From the NCBI GenBank assembly GCA_026399025.1, contig JAPLRU010000038.1, positions 1-64,000 of the forward strand: 64,000 nt of DNA, written 5' to 3'. A program made the position numbers and the translations under genes. Shown in pieces: positions 27,537 to 36,918 of this stretch (position 1 is the first letter of the stretch; each line of letters opens with the position of its first letter). The DNA comes from Methylobacter sp. (GTDB lineage: Bacteria; Pseudomonadota; Gammaproteobacteria; Methylococcales; Methylomonadaceae). Under the pieces are notes generated by a model. That model saw nothing but the letters and a program-made list of their open reading frames with translations, searched no databases and was not told the origin of the DNA.

Positions 27537-27929
27537 ATGACTGACTTATATATTCCAGCCACTAGCGATACACCTGAAATCAACTTTAAATTTTCACGCA
27601 ATACCTTGAGCATGTCCGGTGAAGCGTACCCTGAAAACGGTGTTGAATTTTTCCGTCCTATCCTTCGGCAATTGCAAAGCCATTTGAAATCACTCAGCGG
27701 CGATACGATTGAATTCAATTTTCAACTCACTTATTTCAACAGCGTCAGCACTAAAATTTTTTACAGTATGTTCGAATTATTGAACGAATACGCTAAAAAT
27801 CATCCAAATAGTGTTTTATTGAACTGGCATCATGATGAAGAAGATGACATGATTTTAGATTTTGGCCTTGATATTCAAGAAGACTTTACCTGGATCGACT
27901 TCAACGCAATAACCTTAGCATCAGCGTAA
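27537..27929 (+). CDS. siaC: SiaC-family regulatory phosphoprotein
   Basis: 130 residues of the DUF1987/SiaC family. The conserved L-T-Y-F-N-S-x-S-x-K segment at 64-73 includes Thr65 and Ser/Thr residues, the region where SiaC carries its phospho-acceptor. The acidic C-terminus (H-H-D-E-E-D-D-M) is also typical. In P. aeruginosa unphosphorylated SiaC binds and activates the diguanylate cyclase SiaD. No siaD follows here: a terminator closes the operon after 42 bases, so the partner must be elsewhere or different. AAGGAG precedes the start. Confidence 0.88.
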   Translation: MTDLYIPATSDTPEINFKFSRNTLSMSGEAYPENGVEFFRPILRQLQSHLKSLSGDTIEFNFQLTYFNSVSTKIFYSMFELLNEYAKNHPNSVLLNWHHDEEDDMILDFGLDIQEDFTWIDFNAITLASA

Positions 27930-27970
27930 ATTTCTGACGCGCATCGTCTAAGCCTCGTTTTCAGCCTTAC

Positions 27971-28010
27971 ACGCTTAATAACCACTGTCTTTAGTTGGTG
28001 GTTATTAAGC
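27971..28010 (+). terminator. Terminator-like hairpin after siaC
   Basis: Perfect 14-base arms CGCTTAATAACCAC (27971-27984) and GTGGTTATTAAGCG (27997-28010) close the sia operon. No T run follows. From here to 28322 no gene or repeat is visible. Confidence 0.6.
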
Positions 28011-28322
28011 GATCTCCAGCAAAAGTTCTTTTAAATATTAACGCTCTTAGCTTTTATTTTCTGCCAATCAACCTGTTCAGGTTAGACTTCGTAAAAAGAT
28101 TAAAGTTCAAAATCTCGGTTGTATAACATTCTTGGATGCTTTCGACATGCTAATATTTAAGAGTCAGAGCACATACCATTGACTGTTATGGGATATAGCT
28201 TAGCCTGAAAAATGAGCAGAGTGGGTACCCATTATTACGATTCAATACTTGGTATTGATCGAACAAAAACAGGAAAGTGAAAGGGGATAAAAGGAGGGAG
28301 GGGGACCGCTTTTTAAAGCATC

Positions 28323-28353
28323 GAAGCTCTGCAACTGGATTTTGCAGAGCTTC
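28323..28353 (-). terminator. Terminator downstream of ihfB
   Basis: 12-base perfect arms GAAGCTCTGCAA (28323-28334) and TTGCAGAGCTTC (28342-28353) lie 10 bases after the ihfB stop. On the minus strand a short T/A-rich stretch follows (CGATGCTTTAAAAAG). Confidence 0.65.
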
Positions 28354-28362
28354 AGCTAACAA

Positions 28363-28668
28363 TTAATCGACTATCTTACATTTTTCCCGTGAAGCATCCA
28401 CTCGATCGCGAAGCTCCTTGCCCGGCTTAAAATGCGGTACATGTTTTTTTGACAATGCTACAGATTCACCTGTTTTAGGGTTGCGCCCCATACGAGGAGG
28501 ACGCAAATGTAGCGAAAAACTACCAAAACCTCTAATCTCGATTCTCTCACCGGAAGATAACGCCTGATTCATTTGTTCAATGATGCATTTTACCGCTATC
28601 TCTACATCTTTCTGCGCCAAATGCGGTTGATGCTTGGCAAGTGCTTCAATTAATTCTGATTTTGTCAC
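28363..28668 (-). CDS. ihfB: Integration host factor subunit beta
   Basis: A 101-residue nucleoid protein that bends DNA as a heterodimer with IhfA. It starts M-T-K-S-E-L-I-E, has the [14 protein letters not shown] core (about 40-53) and the DNA-contacting arm [12 protein letters not shown] at 56-67 with the intercalating Pro. It is the last gene of the gyrA-rpsA cluster, directly after rpsA as in most gammaproteobacteria. IhfA is not in the window. Confidence 0.96.
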   Translation of the reverse strand: MTKSELIEALAKHQPHLAQKDVEIAVKCIIEQMNQALSSGERIEIRGFGSFSLHLRPPRMGRNPKTGESVALSKKHVPHFKPGKELRDRVDASREKCKIVD

Positions 28669-28696
28669 ATTCTATCCTGCGAAAACAAATAAAATT

Positions 28697-28726
28697 AAAA
28701 GGACATGCAACTTATGCATGCCCTTT
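28697..28726 (-). terminator. Hairpin between rpsA and ihfB
   Basis: AAAGGGCATGCA and TGCATGTCCTTTT pair around a four-base loop on the minus strand, followed by TTAATTTTATTTG. It looks like an intrinsic terminator or attenuator that would let part of the rpsA transcripts stop before ihfB. Confidence 0.6.
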
Positions 28727-28734
28727 CATGATTT

Positions 28735-30402
28735 TTATTTTTCCATTTGCTTAAAGATATCGGCAAAAGTAGGTGTAGCTGCGCCAACTGATTGCTGAGA
28801 ATGATCTTTAATAGAATGAGACTCATCGTCAGTATCTTTAGCTTTAATAGATAGAGAAATTGATTTACTTTTCTTGTCGACGCCAATGAACTTGGCCTCA
28901 AGCTTGTCGCCTTCTTTTAACAAAGTTCTGGCGTCTTCAACACGGTCGCGTTGAATTTCAGAAGCACGTAAGTAGCCTTCAACATGGTCCGCTAAAGTGA
29001 CAACCGCACCTTTAGCATCAACTTCTTTAACGGTTCCTTTTACCAAACTGCCTTTTTCATGAGTAGCCAGGAAGTTTTGGAATGGATCTTGTTCAAGTTG
29101 TTTAATACCTAAAGAGATGCGTTCACGCTCGGAATCAACCGCTAAAATAACAGTCTCCAGTTCATCGCCTTTCTTGAAGTCTCGAACCGAAGCTTCACCT
29201 TCATCCGCCCAAGAAATATCGGACATATGAACCAAACCGTCAATACCGCCATCCAGGCCGATGAAAATACCAAAATCGGTGATTGACTTGATTTTTCCTG
29301 AGATTTTGTCGCCTTTGTTATGTGTTGCGGCAAACTCATCCCAAGGATTGGTTTTACATTGCTTCATGCCTAAAGAAATACGACGACGATCTTCGTCGAT
29401 TTCCAGAACCATCACTTCAACTTCATCGCCCAATTGAACGAGCTTGGAAGGATTAACGTTTTTGTTGGTCCAATCCATTTCGGAAACGTGAACCAAACCT
29501 TCTACGCCTTCTTCGATTTCAACAAAGCAACCGTAATCGGTCAGGTTATTGACTTTACCGAATACGCGGGTGCCGGCCGGGTAACGACGGGCGATGTTTT
29601 GCCATGGATCTTCACCCATTTGCTTCATACCTAATGAAACACGGTTTTTGTCTTTGTCGTATTTCAGGACTTTAACTTTAATTTCTTGACCGATTTCTAC
29701 ACACTCGGACGGATGACGCACACGTCTCCAGGCCATATCGGTGATGTGTAACAGACCGTCAATACCGCCAAGATCGATAAATGCGCCGTAATCGGTCAGG
29801 TTTTTAACCACACCGGTAACCACTGCGCCTTCTTCCAGCGTTTTCAGCAATTCTTCTCTTTCTGCACTGTATTCTTTTTCGACAACAGCACGACGAGACA
29901 GAACCACGTTGTTACGTTTTTGATCGATTTTTATAACTTTGAATTCCAGATCACGATTTTCCAGGAAAGTCGTGTCTCTGATTGGGCGAACATCAACCAA
30001 CGAGCCCGGCAAGAAAGCACGTAAAGCGCCAACAGCCACAGTAAAACCGCCGCGAACTTTACCGGTAATACGACCGACAATAGTGGCTTCTTTTTCAAAA
30101 GCATGCTCAAGTTCGGACCAAGCTTTGTTTTTCTTCGCTTTATCACGAGAAAGAAGTGTAGCACCTAAGCCGTCTTCAAATAAATCAAGGGCAACCTCGA
30201 CTTCGTCGCCAATGGCAACTTCTAATTCGCCATCGTTATTTAGAAACTGCCATTTTGGAATGACACCTTCCGATTTTGAATGGGTGCTGACGATGATCAT
30301 ATCGTTTTCGATATCAACAACCGTACCCATTAACATGGCACCAGGACGCATTTCTGTCTTGATTAAACTTTCTTCAAATAATTCAGCAAAGCTTTCGCTC
30401 AT
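28735..30402 (-). CDS. rpsA: 30S ribosomal protein S1
   Basis: 555 residues from the ATG at 30402, the usual gammaproteobacterial length. Six S1 RNA-binding domains are visible as repeats of G-x-V-x-x-x-x-x-x-G-x-x-V/F, with strongest matches such as [18 protein letters not shown] (domain 3) and T-D-Y-G-C-F-V-E-I (domain 4). It recruits mRNA to the 30S subunit. The frame is open to 30435, but [12 protein letters not shown] is the family start and has GGAATGGAAA upstream. It follows cmk after about 100 bases. Confidence 0.97.
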   Translation of the reverse strand: MSESFAELFEESLIKTEMRPGAMLMGTVVDIENDMIIVSTHSKSEGVIPKWQFLNNDGELEVAIGDEVEVALDLFEDGLGATLLSRDKAKKNKAWSELEHAFEKEATIVGRITGKVRGGFTVAVGALRAFLPGSLVDVRPIRDTTFLENRDLEFKVIKIDQKRNNVVLSRRAVVEKEYSAEREELLKTLEEGAVVTGVVKNLTDYGAFIDLGGIDGLLHITDMAWRRVRHPSECVEIGQEIKVKVLKYDKDKNRVSLGMKQMGEDPWQNIARRYPAGTRVFGKVNNLTDYGCFVEIEEGVEGLVHVSEMDWTNKNVNPSKLVQLGDEVEVMVLEIDEDRRRISLGMKQCKTNPWDEFAATHNKGDKISGKIKSITDFGIFIGLDGGIDGLVHMSDISWADEGEASVRDFKKGDELETVILAVDSERERISLGIKQLEQDPFQNFLATHEKGSLVKGTVKEVDAKGAVVTLADHVEGYLRASEIQRDRVEDARTLLKEGDKLEAKFIGVDKKSKSISLSIKAKDTDDESHSIKDHSQQSVGAATPTFADIFKQMEK

Positions 30403-30506
30403 TTTCCATTCCCAAGCCTGTCGAAACACGAACAAGCCTTTTCTTTATCAAAGTTAAAATAAAAAACCACACTCAAACCATTTTGAGGTGGCCACGTAAG
30501 AAATCC

Positions 30507-31163
30507 TCAGCGGATTAAATTCAGTACTTCTTCAATAACAGATGCTAAGGTCATATCCGAAGAATCGATATAAAGCGCATCGTTCGCCATAGTCAGCGGC
30601 GCGGTTTGACGCTCCATATCCCGACGATCACGCTCTTCTATCTCATTTATTATCTGCACTAGGTTAGCATCAATCCCTTTTTCTATCAACTGTTTATATC
30701 GCCTATTGGCTCTTTCGGCCGCGCTGGCGGTTAAGAACACTTTGTTTTCAGCTTCAGGAAAAACCACCGTTCCCATATCTCGACCGTCTGCAACGAGACC
30801 GGGGAAGCGTTTAAAATCTTTCTGTTTTTGCAATAAAACACGTCTGACTTCAGGTAGCGCTGCAACAATAGAAGCCGCATTGCCGGTGCTTTCAAGAGCT
30901 AACTGGGAAGTAATATCCTCGCCGTCCAGCCTGACTACCAATTCATCGTTGCAATCAAACTCAAGTGCAATCGATTGAGCTATATCGACAATGAGGGCTT
31001 CGTTTTCCAAATCGGCATGTTTTTTTAACGCAGCAATTGCCAATGACCGATAGATAGAGCCGCTATCCAAATAATGCCAGCCCAGCTTTTTCGCTACTGC
31101 CCGGCTAACCGTGCCCTTTCCGGCACCGCTAGGACCATCGATAGCCAATACCGGAACACTCAT
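30507..31163 (-). CDS. cmk: Cytidylate kinase
   Basis: Phosphorylates CMP and dCMP. 218 residues from the ATG at 31163, with Walker A G-P-S-G-A-G-K-G-T at 9-17 and the D-G-R-D-M-G-T-V-V-F-P and R-D-x-R-D-x-x-R segments of the bacterial enzyme. The ATG overlaps the aroA stop by one base (TAATG), so translation is coupled. Standard neighbour of aroA and rpsA. Confidence 0.96.
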   Translation of the reverse strand: MSVPVLAIDGPSGAGKGTVSRAVAKKLGWHYLDSGSIYRSLAIAALKKHADLENEALIVDIAQSIALEFDCNDELVVRLDGEDITSQLALESTGNAASIVAALPEVRRVLLQKQKDFKRFPGLVADGRDMGTVVFPEAENKVFLTASAAERANRRYKQLIEKGIDANLVQIINEIEERDRRDMERQTAPLTMANDALYIDSSDMTLASVIEEVLNLIR

Positions 31164-32482
31164 TAACTTTCCCTGCAAACCAGATCAAGACCCAAGCGCT
31201 TGGCCAAGTCTCTAAATTCAGGGAACGAGGTATTCACGTTTTCGCAATCATGAATAATAATAGGCGCGGTAGCGCGTAATCCGGCGATTGAAAACGACAT
31301 CGCAATGCGGTGATCGCCATGCGATATAACTTCGCCACCGCCTATCGAGCCGCCTTGAATAATCATGCCGTCTTCGGTTGATTGAGCATCGACGCCCAAG
31401 ATTTGCAAACCGTCCGCCATCACTTGAATGCGATCCGATTCTTTGACTCTAAGTTCTTCCGCACCGGTTAACCGGGTTTGGCCGTCTGCGCAAGCCGCAG
31501 CGACAAACAGCACCGGAAACTCGTCAATAGCCAGCGGCACCAGATGCTCTGGAATATCTATGCCTTTAAGAGGACTGTAAACAACATGCAAATCGGCTAC
31601 CGGCTCGCCGCCGACAGTGCGCTCGTTAAGCACTTCGATGTTGGCGCCCATCAACCTGAGAATGTCGATGACTCCGGTCCGGGTAGGATTAATACCAACG
31701 TGTTTCAACAGCAGATCTGAACCCGGCGCAATCGACGCGCCAACCAAGAAAAATGCCGCCGATGAAATATCGCTGGGCACATCAATATCGGCCGCTGTTA
31801 AGCTGCCTTCGGCGGTAATACTGACTTTATTGCCGTCTTGCTTCACCGGATAATTAAAACCGGTCAACATGCGTTCGGTATGGTCGCGGGTAGGCGCCGG
31901 TTCGGTAACTCGGGTTACGCCTTGCGCGTACATGCCCGCCAATAACAAACAGGATTTAACCTGAGCGCTGGCTATCGGCATCGCGTAATCAATACCGGTC
32001 AATTGCCCTGCCCTGCCGGTGATATGCAGCGGCGCTGTGCCGCGTTCCGTCGTTTTTATGTCGGCGCCCATTGTTGCCAGCGGATCGGTGACTCGCTTCA
32101 TCGGTCTGCCGGATAGTGATTTATCGCCGGTTAGAACCGAGTTGAACGCCTGTCCCGCCAATAAACCGCTCAGCAAGCGCATGGAGGTACCTGAATTGCC
32201 CAGATACAAATCGTTTTTAGGCGCTTTTAAGCCGTGCTTGCCGACGCCGTGTATGGTTAATTCGCCATTGACCGGACCTTCGATTTCAACCCCCATATCG
32301 CGAAAAGCCTGCAAAGTCGCCAAAGCATCCTCCGCTTCCAAAAAGCCTTTTACATGAGTCACGCCTTCGGCCAGTGAACCCAGCATGATTGATCGGTGCG
32401 ACATGGATTTATCGCCGGGCACACGTGCCTCGCCTTGTAATTTACCGCCGGGTTGAACCTGAAATGTGATTGATTTTGACAT
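31163..32482 (-). CDS. aroA: 3-phosphoshikimate 1-carboxyvinyltransferase (EPSP synthase)
   Basis: Adds the enolpyruvyl group to shikimate 3-phosphate in aromatic amino acid synthesis. 439 residues. Visible are G-D-K-S-M-S-H-R-S (about 23-31), L-G-N-S-G-T-S-M-R-L-L, S-A-Q-V-K-S and D-E-F-P-V-L-F near the expected positions. The pattern, with E-A-E-D-A-L-A-T after the first motif, looks closer to class II enzymes than to E. coli AroA (inference). The start is one base after the tyrA stop; 22 extra in-frame residues upstream would lie inside tyrA and are rejected. Confidence 0.95.
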   Translation of the reverse strand: MSKSITFQVQPGGKLQGEARVPGDKSMSHRSIMLGSLAEGVTHVKGFLEAEDALATLQAFRDMGVEIEGPVNGELTIHGVGKHGLKAPKNDLYLGNSGTSMRLLSGLLAGQAFNSVLTGDKSLSGRPMKRVTDPLATMGADIKTTERGTAPLHITGRAGQLTGIDYAMPIASAQVKSCLLLAGMYAQGVTRVTEPAPTRDHTERMLTGFNYPVKQDGNKVSITAEGSLTAADIDVPSDISSAAFFLVGASIAPGSDLLLKHVGINPTRTGVIDILRLMGANIEVLNERTVGGEPVADLHVVYSPLKGIDIPEHLVPLAIDEFPVLFVAAACADGQTRLTGAEELRVKESDRIQVMADGLQILGVDAQSTEDGMIIQGGSIGGGEVISHGDHRIAMSFSIAGLRATAPIIIHDCENVNTSFPEFRDLAKRLGLDLVCRES

Positions 32483-32483
32483 A

Positions 32484-33362
32484 TTAATTATTATTGAACT
32501 GGTCAAGAAAGCGTTGCCGTGCGTTTCTGGCATACGTAAAGGTTTCAAAAAGCTGTTGACTATCGTTAGTTTCCAGCAAACATTGTATTTTATCCAATTC
32601 TCCCTTTAACTGCTCAATTAAAGGGATGATTTCATCTTTATTGGCCGAACAAATATCCCGCCACATAACGGGGTCGCTCGAAGCAATCCGGGTAAAATCC
32701 TTAAAGCCGCCGGCTGCGTATTTAAAAATCTCACTCTGCTCGTCTTTATGACCGAGCATATCGACCAAAGCAAAAGCCAGAATATGCGGCAAATGACTGG
32801 TTGCCGCCAACACGCCGTCATGATGACTGACCTCCATCACTGAAACCAGCGATCCCAACTGCTCCCAAAACTCCTGAATTCTTTGCACGGCTTCCGGCCG
32901 GGTATTGTCGAGCGGAGTGATAATCAAGCGTTTATTCACGAACAAATTATCGACCGATGCCGTCACGCCGCTTTGTTCCGCACCGGCAATAGGATGAGCG
33001 GGAACCAGATTATCCGGCACCACACCGAATACCCGCTCCGCTGCGGCAATAACGCTGCCCTTGGTGCTACCGACATCGGTATAAACCGCGCTATCCGACC
33101 ACAACGGCTTAAGCAGGGCAAAAATGCTTTCGATACTCGCAACCGGCGTGGCAATCACCACGCAATCGGAACCTTGAACGGCTTCCGCCAGCTCCAAGGA
33201 ATAATCGTCAATAACGCCTAGGCCTTTAGCCGTTTGCAGATTTTGTTCATCCAGTTGGCGGCCATATCCGACGATGTTATCGCATAAACCATGCAACCTG
33301 GTTGCGCGGGCAATGGAGCCGCCAATTAAACCGACGCCGATAATACAAAGCCGGTTAAACAT
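32484..33362 (-). CDS. tyrA: Prephenate dehydrogenase
   Basis: NAD(P)-dependent oxidative decarboxylation of prephenate in tyrosine synthesis. 292 residues with the Rossmann motif I-I-G-V-G-L-I-G-G-S at 7-16, the V-P-A-H-P-I-A-G-A-E-Q-S-G active-site segment and S-H-L-P-H near the middle. It is a free-standing dehydrogenase, not fused to AroA as in pseudomonads nor to chorismate mutase as in E. coli. It overlaps hisC by 8 bases. Some relatives also accept arogenate. Confidence 0.93.
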   Translation of the reverse strand: MFNRLCIIGVGLIGGSIARATRLHGLCDNIVGYGRQLDEQNLQTAKGLGVIDDYSLELAEAVQGSDCVVIATPVASIESIFALLKPLWSDSAVYTDVGSTKGSVIAAAERVFGVVPDNLVPAHPIAGAEQSGVTASVDNLFVNKRLIITPLDNTRPEAVQRIQEFWEQLGSLVSVMEVSHHDGVLAATSHLPHILAFALVDMLGHKDEQSEIFKYAAGGFKDFTRIASSDPVMWRDICSANKDEIIPLIEQLKGELDKIQCLLETNDSQQLFETFTYARNARQRFLDQFNNN

Positions 33363-34470
33363 TGCCAGATAAAACCTCGGTTAAGGCCTGCAGAAACAGC
33401 TGATTTTCCGCCTGCGTCCCGATGGTAATGCGTAAATGGTTAGGTAATTCATAGACGCCCACCGGTCTGACGATAACGCCTTTGCGCAATAATGCCTCAT
33501 AAACCGGCATAGCAGGTTGCTTTAGATCGACCAATACGAAATTACCTGCCGATGGAATCCATTCCAGCCCCAGATTTTTAAAGCCCTCGGTTATAAATTT
33601 CATGCCTTGGGCATTAACCTCAATCGTGTTTTGCAAATGCTCCGTATCCGACAATGCCGCTTCTGCGGCGGCTAACGCCAGCATATTATTATTAAAAGGC
33701 TGACGCACCCGATTCAGGATGTCGGCCAACTGAGGACCGGACAAGCCGTATCCGACACGTAAACCGGCCAGACCGTAGGCTTTGGAAAAGGTGCGGGTAA
33801 TTAATAAATTCGGGTATAAGTTCAGCCAAGCAATCGATTTATCGGCACTACCGTCGCCGACGAACTCGCAATAAGCCTCATCCAGCACACACACGCAAGT
33901 GTCCGGCAACGCCTGAATAAAGGCTTCCAAATCGGCAGGAGACAACAAGGTGCCGGTAGGATTATTGGGGTTCGCTATAAAAACCAGCCGTGTGTTGTCG
34001 GTAACCCGTTCCAGCATGGCGTCCAGATCGTGCCCGTAATTTAAAGCAGGCGCAACAACTGCCGTTGCGCCAACCGCTTGAGTCACTATCGGATATACGG
34101 CAAACGCATGCTGCGAAAAAACAACCTCAAGACCCGGTGTCAAAAACGCCCTAGCCACCAGTTCCAGAATTTCATTGGAACCATTGCCCAAGGTAATTTG
34201 GCTCATATCGACAGCGTATTTATTAGCTAACGCGAGCTTTAGATTAAAACCATTGCCGTCAGGATACAAAGCCAAATCCTTCAAAGCTGTTTCTATAGCG
34301 GCCAATGCTTTTTTTCCGGGCCCTAAAGGATTTTCATTGGAGGCAAGCTTGATGATGTGAGACAGCCCCAGTTCACGTTCAAGTTCTTCAATCGGTTTGC
34401 CAGGTGTATAGGGAATAAGCTTTTGCACGCCGGGCACGGCAAGGGTGTAAATATTATCGCTGTTATTCAT
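33355..34470 (-). CDS. hisC: Histidinol-phosphate/aromatic aminotransferase
   Basis: PLP-dependent class I/II aminotransferase of about 371 residues. The Schiff-base lysine is in R-T-F-S-K-A-Y-G-L-A-G-L-R. N-P-N-N-P-T-G and the D-E-A-Y segment are also present. It matches HisC, but its place between pheA and tyrA is the HisC2 position of pseudomonads, where it can act on phenylpyruvate and hydroxyphenylpyruvate. Both roles are possible. The ATG at 34479 is an alternative start three codons earlier. Confidence 0.92.
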   Translation of the reverse strand: MNNSDNIYTLAVPGVQKLIPYTPGKPIEELERELGLSHIIKLASNENPLGPGKKALAAIETALKDLALYPDGNGFNLKLALANKYAVDMSQITLGNGSNEILELVARAFLTPGLEVVFSQHAFAVYPIVTQAVGATAVVAPALNYGHDLDAMLERVTDNTRLVFIANPNNPTGTLLSPADLEAFIQALPDTCVCVLDEAYCEFVGDGSADKSIAWLNLYPNLLITRTFSKAYGLAGLRVGYGLSGPQLADILNRVRQPFNNNMLALAAAEAALSDTEHLQNTIEVNAQGMKFITEGFKNLGLEWIPSAGNFVLVDLKQPAMPVYEALLRKGVIVRPVGVYELPNHLRITIGTQAENQLFLQALTEVLSGNV

Positions 34471-34512
34471 GGGTGGCATTTAGGCGAAAGTGGTAGCTAC
34501 TCAGGAGCCGGA

Positions 34513-34530
34513 AAAATAGAACGCAAAGAC
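34513..34530. repeat. Fragment of the AAAATAGAACGC repeat in the hisC-pheA gap
   Basis: AAAAATAGAACGCAAAGAC matches the first part of the 25348 repeat. It lies in the 111-base gap between pheA and hisC, where genes in this cluster otherwise touch or overlap. Confidence 0.5.
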
Positions 34531-34581
34531 AATAATCGCAGCTAAAAAAGCCCGGTTTAACCCCGTCTTCACTTATAAAAA

Positions 34582-35667
34582 TTAAAGCACGGCTTTAGGA
34601 TAAGACCCTAAAAGCTTAAGCATGTTAACGTTGCCATCTAATATAGCCAGCGCCTTAGCGACATCTTCATTTTCGCTATGACCTTCAATATCGATAAAAA
34701 ACACATAATCCCATAAGCCCTGGCGGGACGGTCTGGATTCAATATGCACCATATCGATATTAAACCTTGCGAACGGCTCAAGTATTCTGTGCAACGCACC
34801 GGGCTGATTACCCGTAGAGACAACCAGCGAGGTTTTATCGTTACCTGTGGAAGCGGAACTTTGCCGGCCGATAATGATAAAGCGAGTGGTATTATTGGGC
34901 TCGTCTTCGATATTTTTTTCAATGACATTGAGCCGGTAAATTTCAGCGGCAACAATACCCGCTATCGCAACGGTCTGTTTATTGGCGGATGCCAACTTTG
35001 CAGCTTCGGTGTTGCTATTGACCGCAGTCCGCTTCGCATTCGGCAAATGGTTATCCAACCATTGCCGACACTGCGCCAGCGATTGCTGATGAGAGAAAAC
35101 TTCGGTCACTTCATCCAGGCTATCCACCAATCCCAACAAGTTTTGATGCACCCTGATTTCAACTTCGCCGCATATTTTTAGCGGCGAATTCAAAAATCGG
35201 TCCAGCGTATGACTGATGACACCCTCGGTGGAGTTTTCGACCGGCACAACACCAAACTGGCAACTGCCGTTTTCCACCCGGTTAAAAATATCGTTAATCG
35301 TAGCGGCCGGTACTGTTTTGACCGCAGAGCCGAAATGCTTGATCGCGGCTTGCTGAGTGAAAGTCCCTTCAGGTCCCAAAAAAGCCACATCCAGCGGCTT
35401 TTCCAAGGCCAAACACGCCGACATCAATTCTCTAAAAAAATGAGCCGCGGTATCGTCGGATAAAGGCCCTTCATTCAAGTCTTTAATGCGCCGCAATACC
35501 AATGACTCGCGATCCGGCCGGTAAAATGTGCCTTGTTCACCCTGCGCAATCTTAGTCTTGGCAACTTCCATCGCATAAGACGCACGCTGATTCATCAATT
35601 GCAGAATCTGCTTATCGATTGCATCGATTTTTTCTCTTAATTCAGAAAGGGGAATGATGGATGACAT
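34582..35667 (-). CDS. pheA: Chorismate mutase/prephenate dehydratase (P-protein)
   Basis: Bifunctional enzyme for phenylalanine synthesis, 361 residues from the ATG at 35667. A chorismate mutase helix bundle (1-85; L-R-E-K-I-D-A-I-D) precedes the prephenate dehydratase domain (about 92-270; G-P-E-G-T-F-T-Q-Q-A-A and N-T-T-R-F) and an ACT domain (about 280-355; G-A-L-H-R-I-L-E-P-F and E-S-R-P-S), which should give feedback inhibition by phenylalanine. The frame is open to 35712, but the extra residues look unlike the family. Confidence 0.96.
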   Translation of the reverse strand: MSSIIPLSELREKIDAIDKQILQLMNQRASYAMEVAKTKIAQGEQGTFYRPDRESLVLRRIKDLNEGPLSDDTAAHFFRELMSACLALEKPLDVAFLGPEGTFTQQAAIKHFGSAVKTVPAATINDIFNRVENGSCQFGVVPVENSTEGVISHTLDRFLNSPLKICGEVEIRVHQNLLGLVDSLDEVTEVFSHQQSLAQCRQWLDNHLPNAKRTAVNSNTEAAKLASANKQTVAIAGIVAAEIYRLNVIEKNIEDEPNNTTRFIIIGRQSSASTGNDKTSLVVSTGNQPGALHRILEPFARFNIDMVHIESRPSRQGLWDYVFFIDIEGHSENEDVAKALAILDGNVNMLKLLGSYPKAVL

Positions 35668-35715
35668 GGCGGCCTGACTCAAAATATTAGGTTTTCGGTA
35701 GCGACTCAACAACCA

Positions 35716-35795
35716 GAAAAATGGAACGCCGATAATTAAGATAAAACAAGATTTTTCTCAAATTATCTGCGCTTATCCTATGCATCAGCGTTCCC
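35716..35795. repeat. AAAATAGAACGC-family repeat in the pheA-serC gap
   Basis: Begins AAAAATGGAACGCCGAT and ends ATCTGCGCTTATCC...ATCAGCGTTCC, so the ends are inverted (GGAACGC against GCGTTCC). It fills half of the 171-base gap between serC and pheA. Confidence 0.5.
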
Positions 35796-35838
35796 TTGTA
35801 TTTCTTGTATTTAATGACTGAGTAATTACGGTTTTCGA

Positions 35839-36918
35839 TTAATGGCTACGTTCGAATTCAGCCATAAAATCAATCAAGGCCTGTACACCGGCCTCCGGCA
35901 TTGCGTTATAAATACTTGCCCGCATGCCGCCGACCGAACGATGACCTTTCAGTTCAAACAAACCATTGGCCTCCGCAGCCGCCAAAAACGGCTTATCCAG
36001 GCTTTCGTCAGCTAAAATAAACGGTACGTTCATCCGCGAACGGGAAGCGATTTCCACCGGATTGGAATACAACGCCGACTGATCGATAGCCTGATACAGT
36101 TTCGCCGCTTTAGCGATATTGCGTTGTTCAATGCCTTCAACACCGCCTTGCGCTTTTAACCATTTCAGCACCAAGCCGCATAAATACCAGCTATAAGTCG
36201 CCGGTGTATTCAACATGGATTGATTTTTTGCCTGCTCGGCATAATTAAAAACCGGTGGCACCGTTTTAGGCGCATGTCCGACTAAATCGTCCCGCACTAT
36301 GACCACAGTAACACCGGCAGGCCCCATATTTTTTTGAGTTCCGGCATAGATTAGACCGTACTGACTGACATCGATCTTGCGCGATAAAATATTCGACGAC
36401 ATATCCGACACCAGCGGCAAGCCCTTGCTATCCGGGCAAGACTGGAATTCCACGCCGTGGATAGTTTCATTCGAGGTATAGTGCAAATAAGCCGCGTCAC
36501 TATCGATTGCCCAGCCTGAAGCATCGGGAATCGTAGTAAATTTGGTATTCTCCGAACTGGCGCTGACCACTACATCGCAATAAGCCCCGGCATCCTTGAT
36601 GGCTTTTTCCGACCAAGCGCCGGTATTCAAGTAACAAGCTTTGGTTTTGCCGTTCAGGATATTTTGCGGTATCAACGAAAACTGTCCCGATGCGCCGCCT
36701 TGCAGAAACAAAACCTTATAGTTATCGGGAACCGCCAATAGCGCCCTCAAATCGCTTTCCAGCTCTTCGGCAATCAATGAGAAATGCTTGCCGCGATGGC
36801 TCATTTCCATGACCGACATACCACTATCGCGCCATTCCAACATTTCTTGCTGCGCTTGCAGCAATACCGATTCCGGGAATGCGGACGGACCTGCGCTAAA
36901 ATTATAAACTCTGGACAT
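35839..36918 (-). CDS. serC: Phosphoserine aminotransferase
   Basis: Makes phosphoserine from phosphohydroxypyruvate, and also acts in pyridoxal phosphate synthesis. 359 residues starting [11 protein letters not shown], with Q-G-G-A-S-G-Q-F (73-80) and PLP Lys196 in A-G-T-Q-K-N-M-G-P-A-G. Its ATG overlaps the gyrA stop by one base, so it is the second gene of the gyrA cluster, as in pseudomonads. Confidence 0.97.
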   Translation of the reverse strand: MSRVYNFSAGPSAFPESVLLQAQQEMLEWRDSGMSVMEMSHRGKHFSLIAEELESDLRALLAVPDNYKVLFLQGGASGQFSLIPQNILNGKTKACYLNTGAWSEKAIKDAGAYCDVVVSASSENTKFTTIPDASGWAIDSDAAYLHYTSNETIHGVEFQSCPDSKGLPLVSDMSSNILSRKIDVSQYGLIYAGTQKNMGPAGVTVVIVRDDLVGHAPKTVPPVFNYAEQAKNQSMLNTPATYSWYLCGLVLKWLKAQGGVEGIEQRNIAKAAKLYQAIDQSALYSNPVEIASRSRMNVPFILADESLDKPFLAAAEANGLFELKGHRSVGGMRASIYNAMPEAGVQALIDFMAEFERSH

